Shown: in pieces, positions 16,471-24,224 of the stretch
Numbering within the stretch: position 1 is the stretch's first letter
Layout of the letters: the number at the start of each line of letters is the position of its first letter
Assembly: GCF_042920265.1 (NCBI RefSeq)
Contig: NZ_JBDQZI010000002.1
Span: forward strand, 357,823-421,822
Direction: 5' to 3'
Length of the DNA: 64,000 bases
DNA from: Lysinibacillus_B sp042920265
GTDB taxonomy: Bacteria > Bacillota > Bacilli > Bacillales_A > Planococcaceae
Notes under the pieces: generated by a model
The model's input: only the letters and a program-made list of their open reading frames with translations
The model's database searches: none
What the model was told of the DNA's origin: nothing
Position numbers and translations under genes: made by a program

Positions 16471-16505
16471 AAAGGTTTCGTGAAGTTCCTGTAAATTCAC
16501 TTTTA
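16471..16505 (-). promoter_or_regulatory. Possible PhoP (Pho box-like) repeats upstream of phnG
   Basis: On the coding strand TTTACA, TTCACG and TTTTCA begin at 11-bp intervals. B. subtilis PhoP binds TT(A/C/T)ACA-like direct repeats with 11-bp period, so phosphate-starvation control is plausible. The match is imperfect. Confidence 0.4.
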
Positions 16506-16543
16506 CAAAAATGGCGCCATGTGAGGATTTATTTCTTCCCCAT

Positions 16544-16585
16544 CAAAAAAAGCATATCCTGAAAGTAAAAACTTTCGGGATATGC
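16544..16585 (-). terminator. Strong terminator upstream of phnG
   Basis: A 14-bp stem, GCATATCCCGAAAG on the minus strand pairing with CTTTCAGGATATGC through one G-U, is followed by TTTTTTT. It would stop transcripts arriving from phnF and the repeat element, so phnG must be transcribed from the following ~125 bp. Confidence 0.8.
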
Positions 16586-16613
16586 CCTTCATTTCTTAAT
16601 GAATATCTACTAA

Positions 16614-17178
16614 CTCATAATGAGCAAATTCTAAAACATATATTACCATTTGAGTAACCGTTGCTTTCCGCTCCGGCACTCGCTTTCCACGGGCGAGATC
16701 AAGCCTCCTCGTCGTTCGTACCTCACTCCTGCGGGGTCTTGATTGTCTCGCTTTTCCCGTAGGAAGCTTTGCTCTGTAGCGAAAGGCGTATGCCGTCAGC
16801 TACACTCTCGCGCCTGCGCTACAAGCAACTATTGTTCAATACAATAATCAGTTGCTAAAAATAAAGAACGATGCTCATTCATTACGGTAGAGGCTGGGCA
16901 ATTATACTTGCAAATAGAAAGAAATTGATTTCTTTTAGAGAATAGAAATGTTTTTCTAAAATATCGAGAAGTATTCACTTTTGCCGTAGCGCACCATAGC
17001 CACAGGAGCCAAGATTCTCTTTGCGACGAAAGCGTAGCGTCAGGAGCAGGAACAGGAGATCCAAACAGGCCGCGCCTGTTTTAGCTCCTGTGTAGGCTGT
17101 GGCAAAGCGCGGAGGCTATGTTACATACCTTCCACCATTTAACTGGTATTTTTAGGATGCATTTTTCACTCATTACGA
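16614..17178. mobile_element. MITE-like non-coding repeat, copy 2 (right flank of phn locus)
   Basis: About 565 bp related to 5491-6132 in the same orientation, with long identical blocks such as the 41 bp starting CGGCACTCGCTTTCC and the segment CAGGAGATCCAAACAGGC. Left end TCATAATGAG, right end CTCATTACGA, an imperfect inverted repeat. Relative to copy 1 it has an extra ~42 bp after CCCGTAGGA and an extra ~38 bp with TTTGCGACGAAAGCGTAGC, and lacks the ~110-bp ACTATATAGAA-bounded segment. It separates phnF from the phnG terminator. No coding frame in it looks real. Confidence 0.7.
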
Positions 17179-17193
17179 GCACTAAAAAACACG

Positions 17194-17904
17194 CTATATT
17201 TGAAAAAAGAAGCGATCTGTTCGGTATAAAATTTCGGTATATTCCAGTAATACATTACGCTCTGCATCCCAATTGTCCGATTCTACTTTCACAAGGGGTA
17301 CTAATATTTCACAGTCAAGCAATGTCCGGTCCAGCTCATTTGGAAATGTGACGGCTAATTGCGAGAAGGAACTACGGAATTGATTGACACCATGCTGCTT
17401 ATAAAATTGGTACATGGACGTTAAACGGTTATTCACTTGCTTCACCTCAGGCACATTTTCAGCCACGACATACGAGCGATGAATCGCAGCTGGTTCTCCG
17501 TCAATAAAGCGCAACCGCTCAATTAAATACAGCGTACCACCAGTGACATACGGCTTACTAAAAATGACATGGTCTTTTGACACTTGCTCAATTTTTGTCA
17601 CAATCGATTTATAGTTGGAGGTATGGTTGAGCATTTTTTCGCTAAAGCTGATATCCCCAGACATCACGACCTCTAACGGCTTTTGCTGATGCCTTAAAAA
17701 GCGTCCAATCCCTTTCTGCGAATAAATAAAGCCCATTTTTTCCAACAGGTTATAAACATTCCGTACCTTTATACGTGGAACGCCAAACATCTCCACTAAT
17801 GTATATTCACTTGGCATTTTTCCATCGTGCGAAAAATCCCCCGCAGCGATTCCTTGTAGTAAATAATCCTTCACTACTAACTCCTGCTCATCCAACCTCT
17901 TCAC
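17194..17904 (-). CDS. phnF: PhnF-type GntR/HutC family regulator
   Basis: The GTG at 17904 is chosen (AAAAGG 7 nt upstream), giving 236 residues, the usual HutC size. An open frame extends to 18021 but crosses the promoter. A winged helix occupies residues 1-75 (MPSEYTLVEMFGVPRIKVRNVYNLLE, shown in two parts: MPSEYTLVEMFGV and RIKVRNVYNLLE). A UTRA ligand-binding domain follows, with LYLIERLRFIDGEPAAIHRS. Its position just upstream of phnG and the family suggest control of phosphonate genes. The effector is unknown. It lies outside the two repeats that enclose the structural genes. Confidence 0.85.
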   Translation of the reverse strand: MKRLDEQELVVKDYLLQGIAAGDFSHDGKMPSEYTLVEMFGVPRIKVRNVYNLLEKMGFIYSQKGIGRFLRHQQKPLEVVMSGDISFSEKMLNHTSNYKSIVTKIEQVSKDHVIFSKPYVTGGTLYLIERLRFIDGEPAAIHRSYVVAENVPEVKQVNNRLTSMYQFYKQHGVNQFRSSFSQLAVTFPNELDRTLLDCEILVPLVKVESDNWDAERNVLLEYTEILYRTDRFFFQI

Positions 17905-17927
17905 CCCACAACCTTTTCTGTTGCCAT

Positions 17928-17976
17928 AGAATAAAATTTGTACAAACATTATGCAAGTTCGTTTTGTCCTAGACCA
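17928..17976 (-). promoter_or_regulatory. phnF promoter with candidate operator
   Basis: On the minus strand TTGCAT and TATTCT are spaced 17 bp (17951-17956 and 17928-17933), 24 bp before the GTG. Just upstream of the -35, TGTCCTAGACCA (plus strand 17965-17976) matches 9 of 12 positions of TGGTATAGACCA, the PhnF site I recall from Mycobacterium smegmatis, suggesting autoregulation. Confidence 0.45.
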
Positions 17977-18114
17977 GAATACATAGGCCTCCAAAACATT
18001 GATATATAGAGGTGCGCGCACATTTATGAAGAAATTGTAAAAAGTACTTTAAGCGTGTGTAAATAGCATATTTTTTTACCACTTTTTTCTTTATGACGCT
18101 TCGTGATAATTGAG

Positions 18115-18146
18115 ATAAAAAAGCCCCCTATCGCCATGAGGGGGCT
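18115..18146 (-). terminator. Terminator of the RNase H gene
   Basis: AGCCCCCT pairs with AGGGGGCT, followed by TTTTTT on the minus strand, about 33 nt after the stop. Confidence 0.8.
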
Positions 18147-18179
18147 GAAAAAGTTCATGAAATCACAGCTAAAATTCCG

Positions 18180-19025
18180 CTACAGGACTAACTGCGTTAA
18201 TCGGTGAGCTTCTGCGTGAAGAGTTTTGTTGGCGTGCCGCACATGTAAAAAGTGAATATGCAGATGCTTTTTAAAATCCCCCATCATTTGTTGATAGAGG
18301 GTGAGAGTTTCATTTGACTGGGTTTTAGCACAATGACTGACGATGCCTTCAAAATCATAAATGATGCATACTTGATCCATATTGTTAGCAAATGCCCATT
18401 CTAATCCGCGCAGGCAAGCCATTAATTCTGCCCCTGTATTTTTCAATGCATTAAAGCGCTCGTCGTACACATAGCCGAAATCTCGGTAAATAGGCTCAAT
18501 GCTTTTCGCCGAATACGCCACAACGCCGTATGTCCCTCGATTATTTTTATAGCCACCATCAATATAAAGAATGACCTGTTGCTTTAGTTCTTTCGGTGTC
18601 GGCTCTACAAATAGCACCGTCTCTCGTATGTCTACTATCTGCTTCACTTTTTTCTTCTTTTTCCCTCGTTGCGTAAAGGAGTCCATCCACTTCTGTGCTT
18701 GTTGTTCATTGACACATTTTTTGCCACGCATGCCCTTTTTACCAAACACCTTTTCCACAAACTCCTCTTTTGAATGCACTATCCCTGTAAAATCTGGGCC
18801 ACAAATTGCATACACGCATGCATCACCCGATTGGCGTAGCTGGTGTTTTTCTGCCGGGGATATAAAGTTTTCTACCCACTCCAGCGCTTCTTGCTCTGTT
18901 TTAAATCGTTTACCATACATCCCCTTTTTCCCTGATACTTGCTCTTTGAATGCTTGTCCAGAATGTACAACCCCTTTAAACAAGGGGCCATACACACCGT
19001 AGTATACGTTCTTCTTTTTCTTCAT
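18180..19025 (-). CDS. RNase H-like protein with two viroplasmin domains
   Basis: The protein has 281 residues. Two successive caulimovirus viroplasmin/RNase H1 N-terminal domains occupy about 6-52 (YYGVYGPLFKGVVHS, GKKGMYGKRF) and 67-113 (YAICGPDFTGIVHS, GKKGMRGKKC); they bind RNA/DNA hybrids in homologues. A Lys-rich linker leads to a C-terminal RNase H fold (150-281) with IDGGYKNN, GAELMACLRGLEWA and IIYDFEGI, which supply the acidic metal ligands. It would cleave RNA in hybrids. Duplication of the binding domain is less usual than a single copy. It is a single gene with its own terminator. Confidence 0.87.
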   Translation of the reverse strand: MKKKKNVYYGVYGPLFKGVVHSGQAFKEQVSGKKGMYGKRFKTEQEALEWVENFISPAEKHQLRQSGDACVYAICGPDFTGIVHSKEEFVEKVFGKKGMRGKKCVNEQQAQKWMDSFTQRGKKKKKVKQIVDIRETVLFVEPTPKELKQQVILYIDGGYKNNRGTYGVVAYSAKSIEPIYRDFGYVYDERFNALKNTGAELMACLRGLEWAFANNMDQVCIIYDFEGIVSHCAKTQSNETLTLYQQMMGDFKKHLHIHFLHVRHANKTLHAEAHRLTQLVL

Positions 19026-19069
19026 TTAAATCGCCCATTTCTTTCCATACTACTACTATTGTAGCATAT

Positions 19070-19099
19070 AAAAAAGCATCCACTGCACGAGTGGATGCT
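19070..19099 (-). terminator. Terminator of the YvbH-like gene
   Basis: GCATCCACT pairs with AGTGGATGC, with TTTTT following on the minus strand. Confidence 0.75.
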
Positions 19100-19104
19100 G
19101 CCGT

Positions 19105-19719
19105 TTAGTTATTAATATACTTCTCAAACACATCACCGAAATCTTTTTTCACATACGCTTTTTTATTTTGTAAAAGCCAGCTATGTGCGAATTTCGTGAT
19201 GTCCTCAAAGGATGTCGCGGGGGACACGTCATCATTGCCAATACGCCCAAGTGCACTGGAAGCGAGTGTTAAGCTTTGTTTCGCTGCCTCCAGCTTATAG
19301 GCATTCGACTGTTGCTCCAGTGAAATCGCATGTAGCGCCTTATACAAGTCTTTAATTTCATTCAGGAATTTTTTGTGAATATCAATCGATAACGATGTGT
19401 TACCGATTGTAAATTTAATCTCCACATCGAGATCAATTGTCCCTGCTGTTTCCAGTAGAACGTTATCAATCGTGCTATGCTCATAATCATAGCGACGAAG
19501 CATACGCTTTTTACTGATGGCATTCGCCCCGTCTACATGGATTAACCCGTAGTTCGTAAAGCAATACTCATCTGCCTTTGTTTTAATAAGGAAATAAATT
19601 TGCTCGTCGATTTCAGTAAAAATAAAATCATCGGCATCGGTTTTATCGAAGTCCGCTCGCGGTACAACGACCCCAATATCGGATAACCCTAACGCATCTG
19701 CAGCAATTTTTTTGAACAT
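19105..19719 (-). CDS. yvbH: YvbH-like PH domain protein
   Basis: A 204-residue protein, the same length as B. subtilis YvbH as I recall it. Residues 10-125 form the bacterial PH domain, with FIFTEIDEQIYFLIKT, CFTNYGLIHVDG and KKRMLRRYDYEH. A helical C-terminal YvbH-type extension follows, with WLLQNKKAYVKKDFGDVFEKYI. There is no signal peptide. Bacterial PH domains often mediate oligomerisation or envelope stress roles; no specific function is established from the sequence. It stands alone between a terminator and the DUF4177 gene. Confidence 0.82.
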   Translation of the reverse strand: MFKKIAADALGLSDIGVVVPRADFDKTDADDFIFTEIDEQIYFLIKTKADEYCFTNYGLIHVDGANAISKKRMLRRYDYEHSTIDNVLLETAGTIDLDVEIKFTIGNTSLSIDIHKKFLNEIKDLYKALHAISLEQQSNAYKLEAAKQSLTLASSALGRIGNDDVSPATSFEDITKFAHSWLLQNKKAYVKKDFGDVFEKYINN

Positions 19720-19778
19720 ATGACAGCCTCCCTTTTCGTTACATAGGTATGATTCTACACGCTTTGTATATATCCCTT

Positions 19779-19964
19779 TTACATTTCTTTCTCAAAAATG
19801 ACTTTTATTTCGCCTGTCATGCCAGACGCCCCATTATTAATCGGCACACAGCTATGTAAACGCCAGCCTTGCTTGGCATAGTCATGAATCGTGCGGTCAA
19901 TATCCGCTTTAATCTTGCCTGTCATTTTCCCTACTTCAATATTTACTATCTCGTACCTATACAT
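19779..19964 (-). CDS. DUF4177 small protein
   Basis: A 61-residue protein beginning MYRYEIVNIE and containing the GWRLHSCVPI core of DUF4177, a small alpha/beta domain of unknown function. It is probably cytoplasmic. It lies between the MMPL exporter and the YvbH-like gene. Confidence 0.75.
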   Translation of the reverse strand: MYRYEIVNIEVGKMTGKIKADIDRTIHDYAKQGWRLHSCVPINNGASGMTGEIKVIFEKEM

Positions 19965-20040
19965 CCAATCGCCCCCTGTTACTTACCTTTTTAGTATATA
20001 CGGTAAGCGTGTGGAAAAAGTTTCAATCCAAAAAAAGAAA

Positions 20041-20066
20041 ACGCCGCTCATCTACATGAGCGACGT
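20041..20066 (-). terminator. Terminator of the MMPL transporter gene
   Basis: CGCTCAT pairs with ATGAGCG with an outer ACG/CGT extension; an A-rich stretch at 20029-20040 gives TTTTCTTTTTTT on the minus strand. Confidence 0.65.
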
Positions 20067-20074
20067 CGTCTGTA

Positions 20075-22282
20075 TCATTCTTTTCGCCATAGATTGCCAG
20101 GCCAGTAGGATAGTCGACCAAACACAGTAATGAGTGCCGGTACTAATAGTGGACGAACAATAAATGTATCAAGTAATACCCCGATCGCTGTCACTAACCC
20201 GAACTGCACTAATAGCTGGATTGGTAGTGTTGCTAGGACGGTAAACGTTCCTGCTAAAATAAGCCCCGCGGATGTAATAACCGCACCCGTGGAAGCGACC
20301 CCACTTGCAATTGCCTCTGTATGACCGAGGCCGCGCTTTCGATTTTTCCAAATATCCGAAATCATAAAGATATTATAGTCATTCCCGAGCGCTATAATAA
20401 ACACGAAGCTATACAGTGGAATCGAACTTGCCATCGCTTCATGACCGAGCACCCCTGTCATGATCAACCAGCCTGCACCTAATGCCGCGAAGAATGAAAC
20501 AATGACCGCTACCATTAAATGCAATGATGTGATAAAGGCACGTAAATACAGTAACAACACAAGGAAAATAATGATAATCATAATCGGTTCTACTACGGCT
20601 TCGTCCCTTGATTGCACATCACTTGTATCAATTTGCGTACTCGTTTCGCCGCCAATCCAGAAATTCGCATCACCTAACGCTACGTCTCCCATGATCGACT
20701 TTAAATCTTCCTTCATTTGTTGTACATCATCCATCGCTTCTTTTGAATATGGATTTTTATTTAAATCGACTTCATATAGCTGATAATTGGAATTGTATTG
20801 GCCGATTTGTACATCGTCGACTAAGGCCACATATGGTAAAGCAGCGAGCTGTTCACCAATATTAATATCCTTTCCTTCCGTATCAACAATGACTTTCACA
20901 GGTGCTAGTTCACCAGCAGAAAAGTTTTCTTCAATGAGTGCGAAGCCTTCACGAGAGCCTAAGTCTTCTGGGAATGACGATAGTAAATCATAACTATACT
21001 TAATCGTTGTCGAAGCATACGCAAGCCCCAGCAAAATCGCACCTGTCAAGAGGATGACAATCCATGAATTATTCGTCGCAAAATCCCCGACAGCACGCAT
21101 AAAGCGATGATTTTGTTTTGGCTCTTTATATGGCTTCTTCTTTTGCTCCGCCACCGCTTTCGCCATGTCTGGTGTACGCGGAACGAATGGCCAAAAGGCG
21201 CCACGCCCTAAAATCGCCAGGACTGCAGGCAGTAGTGTAATGACGGCAAAGCCTGTTAATAGTACCCCTAAGCTAAACGGAACAGCGAAACGTTGAAACG
21301 CACCGTAATCGGAAAGGCCAAGTGTCGCCAGACCAATGACAACCGTTAACCCACTCATCACAATGGCCCCTGTGGACTCGCGTACCGCTTTTGCTAAAGC
21401 GAGGAACTTATTCTCCTCCTCGAGCAACATATCACGATATTTTGTAATTAAAAATAAACAATAATCCGTCCCTGCACCAAATAGGAGCACGACCATAATC
21501 GATACCGCTTGTGCATCTTTATCAATCCAACCACTTTCCGCCATATAGCCAAGAATCGGGCTCACGACAAGGTACGCGATACTAACAACGACTAATGGAA
21601 TCACGGCTAAAATCGGCGAACGATAAATGACAAGTAAAATAACTAAAATAATGATGACTGTCGCCGCCATTAACTGGAAGTCCGCTGATTCAAATAGCTT
21701 CGTTGCATCGACCACAATACCCGCTGGACCTGAAAAACGGGCGTGTAAGCCATCTTCTGCTAAACTGTCCGTATCATACGGATTCACACCTGTAATTTCT
21801 TCTGTGATACGGCGAATTTCATCGTAGTTTTCCTTTAATATATCCGTATCAACATCTGCGGCAAAGAAAATTGGCGTTACAATGGATTGACCATTTTCCG
21901 ATAATGACCCCATTAATGCTTCGGTTGGCATTTGATGATATGGGGGTACTAATTGTTGATCTACTAATGGCTTATCATTTAACTGTGCATATAAACTTTG
22001 AATATGCTGCAAATCTGTCCGGTCAAGACCGGCTTCTTTATACCACACAATGAGTAGTGGTAAGCCGGCATCAGACGAAAACTCTTCATCGATAATGGCA
22101 TTCGCCTTCATGGACATGACATCTTCGGGCAAGTCTGCACCTGAATAGTTTTCTACATTATTGACTTGAGGGAAAACAGTGGCCAGAATGACTGCAAACG
22201 CAACCCATAAAGCAAGCACAACCCATCTCGATTTTTTCCCGCCCATCATTTCACCCCATCGTTCTAATGGGTGTTTACTCAT
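20075..22282 (-). CDS. MMPL family (RND-type) exporter
   Basis: A 735-residue membrane protein with the MMPL layout: one span near residue 20, a large external loop, then six spans, repeated as a second half. Motifs include GAGTDYCLFLITKYRD near residue 275 and GNDYNIFMISDIWKNR near 640, which carry the charged residues of the proton pathway. Homologues such as B. subtilis YdfJ export lipids, antibiotics or other hydrophobic compounds. The gene is downstream of the carotenoid desaturase, separated by a strong terminator, so a functional link is not required. The substrate is unknown. Confidence 0.9.
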   Translation of the reverse strand: MSKHPLERWGEMMGGKKSRWVVLALWVAFAVILATVFPQVNNVENYSGADLPEDVMSMKANAIIDEEFSSDAGLPLLIVWYKEAGLDRTDLQHIQSLYAQLNDKPLVDQQLVPPYHQMPTEALMGSLSENGQSIVTPIFFAADVDTDILKENYDEIRRITEEITGVNPYDTDSLAEDGLHARFSGPAGIVVDATKLFESADFQLMAATVIIILVILLVIYRSPILAVIPLVVVSIAYLVVSPILGYMAESGWIDKDAQAVSIMVVLLFGAGTDYCLFLITKYRDMLLEEENKFLALAKAVRESTGAIVMSGLTVVIGLATLGLSDYGAFQRFAVPFSLGVLLTGFAVITLLPAVLAILGRGAFWPFVPRTPDMAKAVAEQKKKPYKEPKQNHRFMRAVGDFATNNSWIVILLTGAILLGLAYASTTIKYSYDLLSSFPEDLGSREGFALIEENFSAGELAPVKVIVDTEGKDINIGEQLAALPYVALVDDVQIGQYNSNYQLYEVDLNKNPYSKEAMDDVQQMKEDLKSIMGDVALGDANFWIGGETSTQIDTSDVQSRDEAVVEPIMIIIIFLVLLLYLRAFITSLHLMVAVIVSFFAALGAGWLIMTGVLGHEAMASSIPLYSFVFIIALGNDYNIFMISDIWKNRKRGLGHTEAIASGVASTGAVITSAGLILAGTFTVLATLPIQLLVQFGLVTAIGVLLDTFIVRPLLVPALITVFGRLSYWPGNLWRKE

Positions 22283-22375
22283 ACATGTTCCTCTTTTCTA
22301 TGATCATAGTTTTCTCTTCATACATTATTTATACCTATTTTTAACAAAACCCTTCAACTGAAAAGCTCATAATGT

Positions 22376-22413
22376 AAAAGCGAGGTTGATTTCGATTCAC
22401 CCATCAACCTCGC
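22376..22413 (-). terminator. Terminator of the carotenoid desaturase gene
   Basis: GCGAGGTTGAT pairs with ATCAACCTCGC, followed by CTTTTA on the minus strand. Confidence 0.75.
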
Positions 22414-22430
22414 ACTCCCGTGACGAGACG

Positions 22431-23996
22431 CTACATCTGAATAATTGGTTTGGAAACTTCCTTCACTGGTTTATACGTCGAACCATTCGGCAACGGTTTG
22501 ACTGGGAACAGTGCTTTTTGATCTTGTGCTAAAATGCCATTTACCGTAATGCGGGCCGATTCTAAAATAATCGGTAAGCCACTTCCTGGATGTGTCCCGC
22601 CCCCAACTAGCCAACAGCGGTCCAGCTCTTCAAATTTATTGCGTGGACGGAACGCCAGCATTTGTGTTAATTGGTGACCTAAATTGAATGTCGCCCCTTT
22701 GTACACATTAATATCATTCTCCCAATCTTTCGGGGTAATCATACGTTCCTCTTCAATTAAATTTTCTAAATGTGGCTCTCCTAGCTTTTCTGCCACCATA
22801 CGCAACACCATATTGCGGAAGTCTCCTGATACCGCATCCCAATCAATCGCGCTCGTATTATTTGGGACAGGGACTAAAATATACAACGTAGACTTGCCTG
22901 CTGGTGCTACTGTCGGATCTGTCACGACCGCATTTTGAATATAAATCGACGGATCGTCTGATAATAGTTTCGTCTTTGTAATTTCTTCTACATTTTTACG
23001 GTAGTCTTTGGCAAACCAAATCGTATGATGCGCCAAATCGTCAAATCGTTTATTCACCCCAAGATAGAGCATAAATGTCGAGCAAGATAACGGCTTTTTC
23101 GCCATTTTTTCAGGCGTATATTTTTTCAACACACCTGGCTCCACTAAGTTTGTCATGACATGACCGAAATCACCATTGATGACGACTTCATCCGCCTGCA
23201 CAACCTCGCCATTTTCCAGTGCTAATCCTGTTACTTTCCGTCCAGATGTCACGAGCTGTTTCACGCCACAATTCGTATAAATTTTTACGCCCATTTCACA
23301 CGCGACTCGTGCCATCGCTTGCGTTAAACGATTGAGTCCTCCTTTGACATGATACACACCATATGCATGCTCAATATAAGAAAGAATGGAGAAGGCACCC
23401 GGACTTTCCCACGGTGACATGCCAAGGTATTTTGCTTGGAATGTGAAGGCTAATTGTAAATCTTCATCTTTATAAAACTGTGATAATGTATCGACGAGTG
23501 ATTTCCCAATTTCCAGCTCACCTACCGCCTTTAATACATGCGGCTTTAACATATCTGTAAAACGATTCATCGGTGATTGTAATACTGGCGCTAATACTTC
23601 AAGCTTCTTCTGTGTTTTTTCAATATACGCTTCATACCCGCCCTCATTACCTGGAAAAATCTCATTAATTTGTTTGATCATTTCATGGGCATTGCGTGTC
23701 ATGTTGATTTTTTTATCATGAAAAACCAGCTCATACATCGGGTCTAAATCATATAACTCTACATAATCTTGTAGTTTGCGCCCTGTCAGCTCGAAAATTT
23801 CTTCCGCAATATAGAGCATATTTAAAAATGTCGGCCCCATATCAAACTTATAATCTCCTAATTGGATTTCACTCGTGCGCCCCCCTACATATGGTTGCTT
23901 TTCATACACCTGTACTGTATATCCTTTATGGGCAAGTAGCATCGCCGCGGCTAATCCTCCTGGACCTGCTCCTACAATTGCAATGTTTTTCATCAA
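22431..23996 (-). CDS. Phytoene/diapophytoene desaturase-type FAD oxidoreductase (CrtI/CrtN family)
   Basis: A 521-residue flavoprotein. The N-terminal FAD site is AIVGAGPGGLAAAMLLAHKGY, given here as GAGPGGLAAAMLL with E32 as in VYEKQPYVGGRTSE. The C-terminal signature GGGTHPGSGLPIILESARI is characteristic of carotenoid desaturases. These enzymes introduce double bonds into phytoene or diapophytoene (CrtN), or oxidise carotenoid ends (CrtP/CrtNb). No synthase (CrtB/CrtM) is in the window, so the C30 or C40 substrate is open. It is divergent from the B12-domain MerR regulator, which suggests light-controlled pigmentation. Confidence 0.88.
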   Translation of the reverse strand: MMKNIAIVGAGPGGLAAAMLLAHKGYTVQVYEKQPYVGGRTSEIQLGDYKFDMGPTFLNMLYIAEEIFELTGRKLQDYVELYDLDPMYELVFHDKKINMTRNAHEMIKQINEIFPGNEGGYEAYIEKTQKKLEVLAPVLQSPMNRFTDMLKPHVLKAVGELEIGKSLVDTLSQFYKDEDLQLAFTFQAKYLGMSPWESPGAFSILSYIEHAYGVYHVKGGLNRLTQAMARVACEMGVKIYTNCGVKQLVTSGRKVTGLALENGEVVQADEVVINGDFGHVMTNLVEPGVLKKYTPEKMAKKPLSCSTFMLYLGVNKRFDDLAHHTIWFAKDYRKNVEEITKTKLLSDDPSIYIQNAVVTDPTVAPAGKSTLYILVPVPNNTSAIDWDAVSGDFRNMVLRMVAEKLGEPHLENLIEEERMITPKDWENDINVYKGATFNLGHQLTQMLAFRPRNKFEELDRCWLVGGGTHPGSGLPIILESARITVNGILAQDQKALFPVKPLPNGSTYKPVKEVSKPIIQM

Positions 23997-24103
23997 TTTC
24001 CCCTCCGAGTTAAACCTTATACAAAGTAGTACAAGGTTTGTTTAATTAATGCATCATTCACTGTATATTTTATACTTAAACCGCTGTTAAAGTGCTATAA
24101 TAT

Positions 24104-24147
24104 TATACAAACATTGTACAACAGTTATACAACGTTTGACAACTAAT
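24104..24147. promoter_or_regulatory. Three 11-bp direct repeats, CarH/LitR-type operator
   Basis: TATACAAACAT (24104), TGTACAACAGT (24115) and TATACAACGTT (24126) follow one another with exact 11-bp spacing, and a degenerate fourth unit TGACAACTA begins at 24137. The pattern fits the TnTACA 11-bp repeats I recall for CarH tetramer binding. A TTGACA at 24136-24141, 17 bp from TTGAAT, could be the regulator promoter. On the other strand TTGTAT is 19 bp from TATAAT, a MerR-like long spacer pointing to the desaturase. Confidence 0.65.
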
Positions 24148-24224
24148 TGATTTTTTCGTTGAATGTTAGTAGGAACAGGTAGTCACAACGGTTTGAATGA
24201 ATTTTAAAAAATTGAGGGAATGGC

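Noticed and set aside
5491..17178. Composite transposon carrying the phn locus
   Set aside because: The flanking repeats encode no transposase, and the regulator phnF lies outside, so an active composite transposon is not supported; only recombination potential is claimed.
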